DNA from: Amborella trichopoda
Taxonomy: Eukaryota; Streptophyta; Magnoliopsida; Amborellales; Amborellaceae
Length of the DNA stretch: 64,000 nt
Assembly (NCBI RefSeq): GCF_000471905.2
Contig: NW_006499436.1
Location: 2,016,376-2,080,375 of the forward strand
Direction of reading: 5' to 3'
Shown: in pieces, positions 24,163 through 37,430 of the stretch
Numbering within the stretch: the stretch's first letter is position 1
Layout: every line of letters begins with the position of its first letter
Translations under genes and position numbers: made by a program
Notes under the pieces: model-generated
The model's input: only the letters and a program-made list of their open reading frames with translations
Database searches by the model: none
Told to the model about the DNA's origin: nothing

Positions 24163-24540
24163 GGAAGAAGGTTATGTAGAGTCGTGGCTCAAAACAATCA
24201 AATTAGAGCCCACCTAAAAAATTTCATTGTTGTTTTGATACCCAAATATCCTCAAATTGATTATCTTGACATCAAAATGTATGGACATGAGAAAAAAATA
24301 GATTTCAAGATTTGAAAGTAGTGCATCTTGTAACGCATTTTTGGACTTTCTATTTTTGAGATTTTTCAAGTTTTTATAGATCTGCTTGATCTTAAGCTTT
24401 AAATTTTACTGCTAAAGATACAAATATATTTTAAGGCTATAACAAAGCTTTTTAGTATTAAACTGCATTTCTCGACACTATTTGAGGGTGTATTTTACTT
24501 TGATTGTTTAGAGCCTCGGCTTTATACAAACCACACCCAA
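24163..24540. mobile_element. MITE family C, unit 3 copy
   Basis: Tandem-array copy of the element at 5148-5535; it keeps GAGCCTCGGC at the right arm, as in unit 1. Confidence 0.6.
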
Positions 24541-24570
24541 AAATGAATTTGTATTCCAAATTTTAGATAA

Positions 24571-25036
24571 GGGAAAAGATGAGATTAGCCTACTAGCTCA
24601 CATGAACATATGAGCCCAACGGCTCAGATTGAATCTAGGCCGATCAGACGATCACGGATGTCCGATAGTGCTTGAATTTTTTTTTCTACAGATCCAAATT
24701 ACTTGAATTTTAGGTGTTTGTTCTTCTCATCAAGATTCACCTAATAAAAATATAAAAAATTATTCGCGAAAAAAATGATCAAAATACCCCCCAAAAATTT
24801 TTGGGGGTATTTTGGTCAATTTATTTCATGTAAAATATTTTTTTGATATTTTTGTAAGATTCACCTATTTTTGACAAACGCAAGTCTTAAATTTCAAATG
24901 ATTTGGATTTGTAGAAAAAAAAAATTAAAATTCAAATACTACCGGACATCCGTGATCGTCAGATCGGCCCAGATTCAATCTGGGACGTTGGGCTCATCTG
25001 TTCATATGAGCTAGTGGCCTAATCCCATACTTTCCC
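24571..25036. mobile_element. Mutator-like MITE, unit 3 copy
   Basis: Flanked by TTTAGATAA at 24562-24570 and 25037-25045. Same arms. Confidence 0.82.
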
Positions 25037-25303
25037 TTTAGATAAATATAACATTTAAATAAAGAAAATAAAATATGAAACTAATTTTTTGCTATTAGAT
25101 ATGGCCTTGTGAAATCTCAACCATTGTGAAATCCCAAATAGATGGGATAGTTTTCCAAAAATATAATAGCAAGAACATATCAATTCCAACATTAAAAAAA
25201 TAAAATAAATAAATAACAATTCCAAGAACTGGATCACCTACCCCACGCTCTTAGGTCAAACCCGGAATTTGGGCTTCCACTCAGGGTTTCTTAAAACAAT
25301 AAT

Positions 25304-25953
25304 GGGAAAATTGCTAAAACCCTCCCAAAATGGTCTTTTTACCTACTTTAAACCCCACCCAACTTTTCCTAGCAACTCCCCTAAAAAAAATGATGTTTCC
25401 TAGTTAATATCCCCTACACAAAAGGTTCACTTATTTTTGAGAAAAATACCTCTCCCTCACATAACAAATTATTTTCATTAGAGAGGGCGGTCTGACATTT
25501 TGAACAAGCGGTCCGACAATTTTTTTTTGCTGGAATGGGCGGTCCGACGTTTCGTGGTGGCGGTTCGGAGATTATTTTTTTGCTGGAATGGGCGGTCCGG
25601 CATTTTGAAGTTACAGTCCAGCATTTTGAAATTGCAGTCCGGCATTTTGAAGGGGTAGTTCGGTGTTTTGATATGGCAGTCCAAGATTTTATAGGAGCAG
25701 TCCAACGTTTTGAAGTGTGCCAGACTGAGCAGTCAGGTGTTGTACAAATGAAGTCTGGCATTTCCTTTTATTGGGATCCGAAAATGATTTGTCATGTTAA
25801 GGGAGGGTATTTTCATAAAAAAAGATGTAACTTTTTGAATTGGGGGGTATTAGTTATAAAAGTTGGTTTTTGAGAAAAATAAGTATGAAAAGTTTAGGAT
25901 GGGGGTAGAGTGTCTAAAAGGTATATTTTTTAGGCTTTTTAGTAATTTTCTCA
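25304..25953. mobile_element. hAT-like non-autonomous element, unit 3 copy
   Basis: Same flanks (ACAATAAT / ACAATCAT) and termini as in unit 2. Confidence 0.55.
25487..25766. repeat. Degenerate ~24-bp minisatellite, unit 3 copy
   Basis: Tandem-array copy very close to that of unit 2. Confidence 0.8.
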
Positions 25954-28061
25954 ACAATCATTATAAACATGAGGACTAAAAGTTCAAAACAAGTCATTGG
26001 GACTTTCTCTTCTCAATTGCGGCAGCTATGTATTTGGTGCCAAAGATGTACTTGAGACACACAATTTCATGAGCCGGATTGAAATTACTCCTTTTGCGTA
26101 AAAGCTAGAATAACATTGCATTTAATTATATTCTCAAGCATTGCCTATACTTGCCATGGTCAAGGCATTTTGAGTTCAATATAGTGTTCGAAAAATCGAA
26201 CCGGCCTTGGAAACCGATCAAGGGCGGGATCTGAGTAATCAGTAAACTGGCCGATTCAACCAACCTAACTAGGCAATTCATGACAGATAAAAAAAGTATT
26301 AAAAAAATAAAAAATAGTATAAAAACATGAAAAGTACTTTTAAAACATGATTAAACAATGCCAATCCAAATGAAGTTGAAAATTAGTGAAAAAATATATT
26401 TTGAAAATCAATTTCTGCCCAGATATTTTTAATTTTTTTAAAAAAGATGAAAAAATGAAAAATTAAATATCCATGACCATAAAAATTTCCAATCTTAGCC
26501 AAAATGATAAAAACATTAAAAATCACATTTCAAACAAATCCCGTAGTTTTTAAGATTTTATTTAAATTTTTTAAATACCCGGCGAGATCACAAAAACGGG
26601 CCGAAATCAAAACTGGCCAGTACTGGGCATTGACCGGTTTGGATTTGAACTGATCGATATTGCAAATACTGGTTCAGCATGCTGTCACAGGAAGCTTTTT
26701 GATGTGGCCTGCGGTTTTAAAGATGGATGAATGGATTGATAGCTTCCACTCTGTCATAATTATCTAAAGACACATGAATGGATTGATAGATGCCTCTCTC
26801 ATGATTATATCGAGGGAAAGTATTTAAAAGGACCATTTCTTTTTGGCTCAAGGATGTCACAACCACCTTAGCGGTTTGATGTACGATTGAGTGGTTGGGG
26901 GTATATCCTTGATTATGCTCAAAGTCTAAATGAAAATTTCTCAAGCTTTGTGACACAACTAGAGCCATTAGATTCGACCTCTGATGGATAAAAGTGATTT
27001 GTGACCTTCTTGTATCACAAATAAATGGTCTTATAGTATACAATCCCTTATTTTAATGGTTTGTTAAATATGTGCTAAGAGTACCTAGGCTATATTTGAT
27101 TACACTCGAATATTTGAATATTTTAAAACCTAGTGTAATTTTTTAGAAACCCATTTTGAATTGGCATTTTTCCGTATTTTTTCTCACCTTAAAACTTCTA
27201 CAAATGCCTTAAAAATACTTACTGAACTCCTAGAGATGGTATTGTCCTCGGGATACCCAAAACCACCAACCCTGCGATCTATAGTCCCTAAACTATAGTC
27301 CCTTATCCCATAAAATCATCATTTGAATTTGAAGAAAACAAAATGCAGGAGAGAAACATCGTAAAATTCAAAATGTAATTAGAATTATAAAAAAATGTGT
27401 GGAATATCACTGGAATTGAAACCTCAAGATTCTGGTCGGACGACACTAGACACGTCATCACAGTGGATTTTATTAAATTGACACATCTCATGTCATCCTG
27501 GTTGCCCTGTGCCAGATGGTTGTAGTTGGGTGATACATGCTTTGGACAACGTGATTCTATTGTCGGGCCCTGATAATCCCAAACGACATGTCTGGCACTT
27601 GACCGCTAGAATTTCAAAATTTGAGTTAAACAAATTTAATAAACATCCCGAACCACATTGCAACAACTCGAAGGATCTATAAAAAAACCAAAGTCCGACC
27701 ATCTGAATTGTTAGATACTTAGGACACTTAGGCTAGGTACTTGAATTTGGCAGTAAGATTAGAAACTAAAGAGAGAAGAAGCCCTGAGGTTCTTGAAATA
27801 AACCCCATTTACTAAAGAGAAAAATCCCAACCGTCAAACCTTAAACCCTCAAATGAATCTTGGCCTAAATATAAGAGCACGAAAGCTTTAATCCCAAACC
27901 CTAGGAAACACAAGTCCTAGACTTAGATCCTAGCACAACCCTTAAGAAACCACAATTAGCTATCATTTAACTATGATTAACTATAAAGACTAGAGAAAAG
28001 GGACAATAGTTTAAACACAGTCACGGTCCTGATACGGGCGAAGCTTCAAGCATCCTGTGCC

Positions 28062-28296
28062 CAAAGAATTTTAGAGAGAGAGGAACTTTTGGACAGATAA
28101 TTATTCCCCACATTTAATTCTTATAGTGGTTCTTTCATTGTATATATAGAGTAATACAATGGTATAATGTATACTTTCCTATCTTGTTACATACAATATA
28201 CACTTTCCTCTCTTGTTACCTTCTACTATGGCAATATTTCATTATACACTTTCCTATCTTGTTACATTCCTCCATGTTAATATTTTCTTTCTATTA
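28062..28296 (-). repeat. LTR 3 (unit 3)
   Basis: 235 bp, again with GTGCC (28057-28061) and the same upstream host sequence as LTR 1. Confidence 0.87.
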
Positions 28297-29760
28297 CTCC
28301 CCCTCAAACTAGGTTGGGGAGGCATTTGAAGCCTAAGTTTGAAGCAAAGATATTGAAAAATATCTCGTGGAAATTGCTTAGTGAAGATATTAGCTACTTG
28401 ATTACGAGAGGAAACAAAACGAGTGATAAGTTATCCAAGATCAACGTTTTCACGTGTAAAAAGATATTGTAACTCAATGTGTTTTATCCGTGTATGAAAA
28501 ACATGATTAACTGTTATGTGGAGAGCACTAATATTGTCTCAAAAAAGTTTTGGTGGCCTAAAAAGAGGCAACCCAATATCTCGAAGAATAAAAGAATGAC
28601 ATGTCAATTTTGCAGCCGTGGATGCCATAGATCAGTTTTTCGCTTCAGCACTGGAACAAGCCACAATCGATTATTTCTTAGCACTCTGAGATATGAAGTT
28701 GGAACCAAGATAAGTACAAAAACTAGTGGTTGAACGACGAGTGATTGTACATCCAGCCCAGTCTGCATCAGAGAAGCCATATAACTAAAGGGAACAATAG
28801 ATAAGATTATAATACCACATGATTGTGTACCATTGAAATAACGAAGAATCCGCTTAACTGCTTTAAAATGTGCAATTGTAGTGGCATGCATAAATTGACA
28901 TAATGTCTTAATACTATAGGAAATGTCTGGTCATGTGGTAATGTATAGAAGTACACCAACAATGCTCTGATAAAGAGATGGATCAGGAAACAGATTAGAA
29001 TATTTATAAATAATATTCTTCATTGCCATTGGTGTTGAAATAGGTTTGGCACCAAGCATTTGAGCACGATCAAGAAGATCCCGGGCATATTTACTTTGCG
29101 AGGAAAAAATCTCACCTGAAAACTGAGATACCTCTATACCAAAAAAGTAATAAAGAGGTCTAAGATCTTTCATTGCAAATTCCCTTCCAAGTTGAGAAAT
29201 GAACCATTTTAGAAGATTTGAGTTATCACTAGTAACAACAATACCAACATAAAAGAGAAGGATAATAGTGCCTTTAGTAGTGAGATGAATCGACAATGCT
29301 GCAATAAAATCCCAATGATAATAAATATGCACTAAATCGATCAAACCAGGTTCGAGGTACTTGCTTGAGACCATATAAAGCACTTTCAAATTTGCAGACA
29401 TGATTTAAATATTTTGAGTTCACAAATCCAGAAGGTTGTTCCATAAATACAAGTTCCTCAAGAAAGTCATGCAAGAAAACGATTTTCTTATCAAGTTGTT
29501 TGATAAGCCAGTCGTGCACAATAGCATGGTGAGCATAATCCGAATACTAGTAAGCACAATAACATGACTTACTATTTCAGAGAAATCAATTCCAACAACT
29601 TGATTGTATCTTTTAACAACTAATCTGGCTTTAAGTCTCTCTAGACTTCCATCATACTTTAATTTAGACTTATAGACCCAACGACGATCAACAACATTCG
29701 TACCTGGAAGACGGCTAGCTCCCAAGTTAAATTGACATGTAGGGCTTCAATTTCCTCTTA
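28297..29760 (-). pseudogene. Copia RNase H and RT, F3
   Basis: RT frames 28931-29401, 29274-29519 and 29420-29725 with the same lesions as F2, including YVGI and the TAA at 29758-29760. Confidence 0.85.
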
Positions 29761-31060
29761 CATAGCACGATGCCAACCCGAATGAACTAAAATAGACTTA
29801 ATAGTTTTCGGTTCATAAGGGATAATTTCAAAAGTAGGAGCACTAGATATTATTGCCATGGATGGGAGAATTCGAGGTCTTTGAGTACCATCTTGAGATC
29901 TTATAACCATGTTATAACAACGACGCTTAGAGACTGCTAAAAAAATTGACTGATTGGTTTCTTGAGTAGCAACATTTTCATCACCATGGTTGTGTGTTGC
30001 ATCATCCTGGACATCTTGGATCGGTGTTGCAGTGGTGACATCTCCCTCTACAAGAGAAGTTTGAGAGGTATCATTGGTGATGAGCAAAGAAGGACTTGAG
30101 GGATTAGATACATCAAATGCGTCTCGTAAGAGTGGTTTATGTGGGATTGATGAATCAGAAGATGAAGGAGCCTGTATGTCGGGCTCATAACACTTTGACC
30201 ATTCTGCATATGTGGATGCTCCACCAGGACCTGAGCACTAACAAACAAAGAATTGGGGTTAGCATAAGAAAATACATTTTCATAAAATACAACATGTTTA
30301 GAGATATAGACGTGTCATGTGGGTGAATGTAGACATCTGTAGCCCTTATGCTGGACATTATAACCCAAGAATAGACATGAAAGAGAACGAGGAGTAAAGT
30401 TTTTTGTAGCATAGTCTCGAAGATATGGAAAACATCGACAACCAAATACTTGAAGTGAGAAGTAGTTCGGTAAGTGTCCAAACGATAACGAGTATGGTGA
30501 ATCCATTTTAAACTGGTAGAGAGAATTCTGTTGATAACAAATACTGCAGTTTCAAAGACTACAACCCAAAATCTTTTAGGAATTTTTGCTTGAAACATTA
30601 TTGTAAGACTCAATTCTATAATATTTCGATGTTTCCTTTCAACTATTCCATTTTGCTTGAGGGTTATCGGACATGATAATTGTCGCATGATACCATTGTC
30701 ATTATGATGATCAATAACTTCTTTCTTAGCAAATTCGCCACTCTATCACTTTGAAAAACTCTAATTCTTTTATCAAAGCTCACTTCAACCATACGATAAA
30801 ATTTCATAAATACAACGAAAATTCGGATTTTCGTTTTGAAGGATAATCCATGTAAAACGAGTGTAATCATCAACAAACACCACATAAAATCGATAACTCT
30901 GATTAGATAACGTTGGAGCAGGGCCCTATAAGTCTGAATGAATCTTAAATAGAGGTTTTATTAACACCACTAAAAGGAAGCTTACAACTTTTTCCCATAT
31001 GACAACTAGCACAAAAAGAATGAGATTTATTCCACGCATCAAAATTCATCAACTGCTTAG
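29761..31060 (-). pseudogene. Copia hinge and integrase, F3
   Basis: Hinge to 30087, integrase frames 30185-30688 and 30664-30885. A 1-bp loss near 30820 breaks the segment that reads WIYPSKRKSE in other copies. Confidence 0.85.
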
Positions 31061-31139
31061 GTTTTAAGTATTAGACAACTTCATTTTGAGGATGTCTAAG
31101 ACATTGTTGCCACACATCTTCTGATGTTCTCTTATTTCA

Positions 31140-32693
31140 ATTAGAGAATAAAGATTGTTTCACATTTTGGAGTATATACAATCCTCGCTTTCAACTCCCG
31201 CTAGCCAGAGTTCTCCCTGTGCTCATTTCCTGAATAAGAAAACCACTTGATGAGAACTCAAATATACAAGAGAAATCCATTGTAAATTGACTAACAGACA
31301 ACAAGTTATTTTTCATTTCAGGCACCAAAAGAATATTAGAAACATGGAATTTTCTAGATCTGATATCAATATTTGTATCACCAACATGTGAAATAGTTAA
31401 TTGTTTACCATTTCCAACCATGATTGTATTTGTGTCTCTAAAGGGATGAAGATTTGCAATACTTGCCTGGATTTCATGTCATATGAGTGGAGGCACTTGT
31501 GTCCAAGAACCATTATGAGTCTTATGAATCGGCTATAGTTATTACCGCAAAGGCCTGAGGAATATCTTCTGATTGGTACGTGTGGTTGAATCGATGCAAA
31601 TATTTGAATGCAGCATGTTCAAGTTTCCCATAAATTTGATACTTCTCCCGAGGTGTCTGAGTAGATTGCCGCTTGACCGATGGGTGGCATCGTAAGTGTA
31701 CCATCACTTTCTTGATTTTTTTGGGTCATCCCGCAACTCCCATTACTGATCTGACCAGTTTTAACAAAACCACATCCTTAAGAGTTAAAAAACTGTTGAC
31801 CACCAAAGTTGTTTTTCCCACAAATTTGAAACTTTTCTCAAGGTGTCTGAGTAGATTGTTGATTGATCAATGGGTCGCATCGGAAGTTTACCACCACTTT
31901 CTTGATTTTTCTGGGCCGTCTCGCAACTCCCATTACTGATCTAACTAGTTTGAACAAAACCACATACTTGAGAGTTTAAGAACTGTTGACTATTAAAGTT
32001 GTTTCTTCCTCTAGCTCTGTAATTCTGGTTTCCTTTGTTGGGTCCAAAGAATTTTTGTTATCCAATAAATGTTTTATTTTGATTTGGATATGAGTATTCA
32101 TCAAATACATGGGGTCAATTTCTACTCTCATGGCTTAAAAGAAGATGTATTATATTAGAATATGAAAGAATTAGAGGCTTAAGCTTAGCAGTCGCAAAAC
32201 TCTCATATTTTGGACCAAGTCCATTAAAGAGCTAAAATACATTATTTTCATCTTGTACAGGTTTTCCAATAGTCGTCAAATCATCACAAATACTCTTAAA
32301 TTTGCATATGTATTCTAATAAGGTTGAATTCCCTTTCTTGTAGAGTTGGCGTTGCTCGATAAGTTGGAACTCCCTAGCTTGAGAATTACCTACATAGACA
32401 TGCTTCAGGCATTTACAAACTTTTGCAAAAGTTTGAGGCCAACAATAAGGCTAAGATACTCTTCTGATAAAATCGTTATGATCCAAGCTTTAAGAAGTCG
32501 GTCGGACTTTAGCTATGATTTGTAGTCTGGGTTTTCGATTTCACACTTACCATCTGAAGATGAAATCTTTTGACTTGGTGTAGGGCAATCACCATTAATG
32601 AATCCAAAAAATTTCTGACTCTCAATGAGAGAGAGCATATGTGTTTTCTATAATAGATAATTATTTTGTGTCAATTTAATAGACACAAAATTT
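31140..32693 (-). pseudogene. Copia protease and gag, F3
   Basis: Protease block 31191-31421 with a further 1-bp loss near 31455; the gag part matches F1 rather than F2, including the stop in the YKS-LKSD segment. Confidence 0.82.
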
Positions 32694-33563
32694 CCCATTG
32701 AAGTCGATGATAATTATAAAAAAAACCAAGAAACCTTCTCATGTTTCTTTCTTTGAAGTTTGAAAACCTAGAAACCTTCTAGTACTTCTTTGAAGTTTGA
32801 ACATTGAACTGTCTCGCTCAGGAAAATTTTATTGAACCATCTCCTCTCTCTCTCTCTCTCTGTGAAAGTTTTGTATCCTTCTTCAACTATGTCGTATCAC
32901 CCGTCAATTGTCCAATCCCCACCAACCCCGGTTTTGTCCCATTCTTAAAGCCAAGAGAACAGAAGAGCTGAGCAGAGCAGAGCAAGACAGCGTTTCATCA
33001 TCCATGAGGTGAACTTGTTGAGAAAATTACAAGTCGTAGCTTTCTTTACAGCCTACTGTCCCAACTTATTTTTTTATTACAACATTTACCCCGAAATAAA
33101 TGACGAAAGAAATGCTCCTCCACCCTTCCCATGTTAACCTGATGATTAGGTTGATGCAAAAGCACTATAGGAAACTCCATTCATAATGTTTTCAAATCTT
33201 ACTTAGTCGTTGTAACGTTCATGCTATTATTGTAGTGGTTACACGTGTGTTTTGAACAACGATTCAAGTGGCTGACTCGGGCATCGTGGTATTGACGAAT
33301 CGTTAGCCAATCGTAAAGATAATAAAAAAAAAATGAAGTAGCAGGTATTGCGTCCACTCGCAGTGTACGGTATGATTCAGATTACTTTTATTTTAATTTT
33401 TTACATTTAATTTAAAATTATATCTTGAAGTTTGGGTTTTCGCATGGGGAATTAAATAAAATAATAAAAATATTTTGCATAAAAAAGTATGGACCAAAAT
33501 ATATTCAAGAGGGTTTTGGTATTTTTTACCCAAAATAATTTTTATTTGGTTATGTTTATAAAA

Positions 33564-33946
33564 AAGGAAGAAGGTTATGTAGAGCCGTGGCTCAAAACAA
33601 TCAAATTAGAGCCCACCTCAAAAATTTCATTGTTGTTTTGATACCCAAATATCCTCAAATTGATTATCTTGACATCAAAATGTATGGACATGAGAAAAAA
33701 ATAGATTTCAAGATTTGAAAGTAGTGCATCTTGTAACGCATTTTTGGACTTTCTATTTTTGAGATTTTTCAAGTTTTTATAGATCTGCTTGATCTTAAGC
33801 TTTAAATTTTACTACTAAAGATACAAATATATTTTAAGGCTATTACAAAGATTTTTAGTATTAAACTGCATTTCTCGCCACTATTTGAGGGTGTATTTTA
33901 CTGTGATTGTTTAGAGCCTTGGCTTTATACAAACCACACCCAAAAA
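33564..33946. mobile_element. MITE family C, unit 4 copy
   Basis: Tandem-array copy; it shares GAGCCTTGGC at the right arm with unit 2. Confidence 0.6.
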
Positions 33947-33973
33947 TGAATTTGTATTCCAAATTTTAGATAA

Positions 33974-34438
33974 GGGAAAAGATGAGATTAGCCTACTAGC
34001 TCACATGAACATATGAGCCCAACGGCTCAGATTGAATCTAGGCCGATCTGACGATCACGGATGTCCGATAGTGCTTGAATTTGTTTTTCTACAGATCCAA
34101 ATCACTTAAATTTTAGATGTTTGTTCTTCTCATCAAGATTCACCTAATAAAAATATAAAAAATTATTCACGAAAAAAAAGATCAAAATACCCCCCAAAAA
34201 TTTTCGGGGTTATTTTGGTTAATTTATTTCATGTAAAATATTTTTTTGATATTTTTGTAAGATTCGCCTATTTTTGACAAACACATGTCTTAAATTTCAA
34301 ATGATTTGGATTTGTAGAAAAAAAAACTAAAATTCAAATACTACCGGACATCCGTGATCGTCAGATCGGCCCAGATTCAATTTGGGACATTGGGCTCATC
34401 TGTTCATATGAGCTAGTGGCCTAATCCCATACTTTCCC
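33974..34438. mobile_element. Mutator-like MITE, unit 4 copy
   Basis: Flanked by TTTAGATAA at 33965-33973 and 34439-34447. Its central part differs from units 2 and 3 (TTTTCGGGGTTATTTT), closer to unit 1. Confidence 0.82.
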
Positions 34439-34705
34439 TTTAGATAAATATAACATTTAATTAAAGAAAATAAAATATGAAACTAATTTTTTGCTATTAG
34501 ATATGGCCTTGTGAAATCTCAACCATTGTGAAATCCCAAATAGATGGGATAGTTTTCCAAAAATATAATAGCAAGAACATATCAATTCCAACATTAAAAA
34601 AATAAAATAAATAAATAACAATTCCAAGAACTGGATCACCTACCCCACGCTCTTAGGTCAAACCGGGCATTTGGGCTTCCACTCAGGGTTTCTTAAAACA
34701 ATAAT

Positions 34706-35354
34706 GAGAAAATTGCTAAAACCCTCCCAAAATGGTCTTTTTACCTACTTTAAACCCCACCCAACTTTTCCTAGCAACTCCCCTAAAAAAAATGATGTTT
34801 CCTAGTTAATATCCCCTACACAAAAAGTTCACTTATTTTTGAGAAAAATACCTCTCCCTCACATAACAAATTAGTTTCGTTAGAGAGGGCGGTCTGACAT
34901 TTTGAACAAGCGGTCGGACAATTTGTTTTTGCTGGAATGGGCGGTCCGACGTTTCGTGGTGGCGGTTCGAAGATTATTTTTTTGCTGGAATGGGCGGTCC
35001 GGCATTTTGAAGTTACAGTCCAGCATTTTTAAATTGCAGTCCGGCATTTTGAAGGGGTAGTTCGGTTTTTCTATATGGCAGTCCAAGATTTTGTAGGAGC
35101 AGTCCAACGTTTTGAAGTGTGCCAGACTGAGCAGTCAGGTGTTGTACAAATGCAGTCAGGCGTTTCCTTTTATTGGGATCCGAAATGATTTGTCATGTGA
35201 AGGGAGGGTATTTTTAAAAAAAAAGATGTAACTTTTTGAATTGGGGGGTATTAGTTATAAAAGTTGGTTTTTGAGAAAAATAAGTATGAAAAGTTTAGGA
35301 TGGGGGTAGAGTGTCTAAAAGGTATATTTTTTAGGCTCTTCAGTAATTTTCTCT
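34706..35354. mobile_element. hAT-like non-autonomous element, unit 4 copy
   Basis: Flanks ACAATAAT / ACAATCAT; the left terminus is GAGAAAATTGCTAAAA. Confidence 0.55.
34887..35167. repeat. Degenerate ~24-bp minisatellite, unit 4 copy
   Basis: Tandem-array copy with more private substitutions. Confidence 0.8.
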
Positions 35355-37386
35355 ACAATCATTATAAACATGAAGACTAAAAGTTCAAAACAAGTCATGG
35401 GGACTTTCTCTTCTCAATTGCGGCAGCTATGTATTTGGTGCCAAAGATGTACTCGAGACACACAATTTTATGAGCCGGATTGAAATTACTCCTTTTGCGT
35501 AAAAGCTAGAATAACAATGCATTTAATTATATTCTTAAGCATTGCTCATACTTGCCATGGTCAAGGCATTTTGAGTTCAATATAGTGTTCGAAAAATCGA
35601 ACCGGCCTTGGAAACCGATCAAGGGCGGGATCTGAGTAATCAGTAAACTGGCCGATTCAACCAACCTAACTAGGCAATTCCCGACAGATATAAAAAGTAC
35701 TAAAAAAATTAAAAAAAATGTTAAAAATTGAAAAGTACTTTTAAAACATGATCAAACAATGCCAATCAAAATGAAGTTGAAAATTAGTGAAAAAATATAT
35801 TTTGAAAATCAATTTCTGCCCAAGGATATTTTTAATTTTTTTAAAAAAGATGAAAAAATGAAAAATTAAGTATCCATGACCATAAAAATTTCTAATCTTA
35901 GCCAAAATGGTAAAAACATTAAAAATCACATTTCAAACAAATCCCGTAGTTTTTAAGATTTCATATAAATTTTTTTAAATACCCGGCGAGATCACAAAAA
36001 TGGGCCAAAATCAAAACTGACCAGTACTTGGCATTGACCGGTTTGGATTTGAACTGATCGATATTGCAAATACTGGTTCAGCATGCTGTCACATGAAGCT
36101 TTTTGATGTGGCCTGCGGTTTTAAAGATGGATGAATGGATTGATAGCTGTCACACTGTCATAATTATCTAAGGACACATGAATGGATTGATAGGTGCCTC
36201 TCTCATGATTATATCGAGGGAAAGTATTTAAAAGGACCATTTCTTTTTGGCTCAAGGATGTCACAACCACCTTAGCGGTTTGATGTACGATTGAGTGGTT
36301 GGGGGTATATCCTTGATTATGCTCAAAGTCTAAATGAAAATTTCTCAACCTTTGTGACACAACTAGAGCCATTAGATTCGATCTCCGATGGATATAAGTG
36401 ATTTGCGACTTTCTTGTATCACAAATAAATGGTCTTATAGTATACAATCCCTTATTTTAATGGTTTGTTAAATATGTGCTAAGAGTACCCAGGCTATAAT
36501 TGATTACACTCGAATATTTGAATATTTTAAAACCTAGTGTAATTTTTTAGAAACCCATTTTGAATTGGCATTTTTCCTTATTTTTTCTAACCTTAAAACT
36601 TCTACAAATGCCTTAAAAATACTTACTGAACTCCTAGAGACGGTATTGTCCTCGAGATACCTATAACAACCAACCCTGCGATCTATAGTCCCTAAACTAT
36701 AGTCCCTTATCCCATAAAATTGAATTTGAAATAAACAAAATGCAGGAGAGAAACATCGTAAAATTCAAAACGTAATTAGAATTATAAAAAAAATGTGTGG
36801 AATATCACTGGAATTGAAACCTCAAGATTCTGGTCGGACGACACTAGACACGTCATCACAGTGGATTTGACTAAATCGACACATCTCATGTCATCCTGGT
36901 CACCCTGTGCCAGATGGTTGTAGTTGGGTGATACATGCTTTGGACAACATGATTCTATTGTCGGGCCCTGATAATCCCAAACAACATGTCTGGAACTTCA
37001 CCGCCAGAATTTCAAAATTTGAGTTAAACAAATTTAATAAACATCCCGAACCACATTGCAACAACTCGAAGGATCTATAAAAAAACCAAAGTCCGACCAT
37101 CTGAAAGGTTAGATACTTAGGACACTTAGGCTAGGTAATTGAATTTGGCAGTAAGATTAGAAACTAAAAGGAGAAGAAGCCCCGAGGTTCTTGAAATAAA
37201 CCCCATTTACTAGAAAGAAAAATCCCAACCGTCAAACCTTAAACCCTCAAATGAATCTTGGCCTAAATATAAGAGCACGAAAGCTTTAATCCCAAACCCT
37301 AGGAAACACAAGTCCTAGACTTAGATCCTAGCAGAACCCTAAAGAAACCACAATTAGCTATCATTTAACTATGATTAACTATAAGG

Positions 37387-37430
37387 ACTATCTTGTTACA
37401 TTCCTCCATGTTAATATTTTCTTTCTATTA
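37387..37430 (-). repeat. LTR 4 remnant (unit 4)
   Basis: Only the last ~44 bp next to the polypurine tract remain. Host sequence ending TATAAGGA is fused to CTATCTTGTTACATTCC, so the rest of the LTR and ~80 bp of host DNA are deleted. Confidence 0.82.

Larger units (their letters stand above)
23088..32693. repeat. Tandem array unit 3
   Basis: 9606 bp in the same order. It keeps the 211-bp segment missing from units 2 and 4. Scattered substitutions and small indels separate it from its neighbours, which argues against simple assembly duplication. Confidence 0.93.
28297..32693 (-). mobile_element. Copia internal region F3 (unit 3)
   Basis: Same extent as F1 and F2. It is mosaic: left of about 31.85 kb its variants match F2, right of about 31.98 kb they match F1 (for example GTTTAAGAACTGTTGACTAT). 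Confidence 0.93.
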
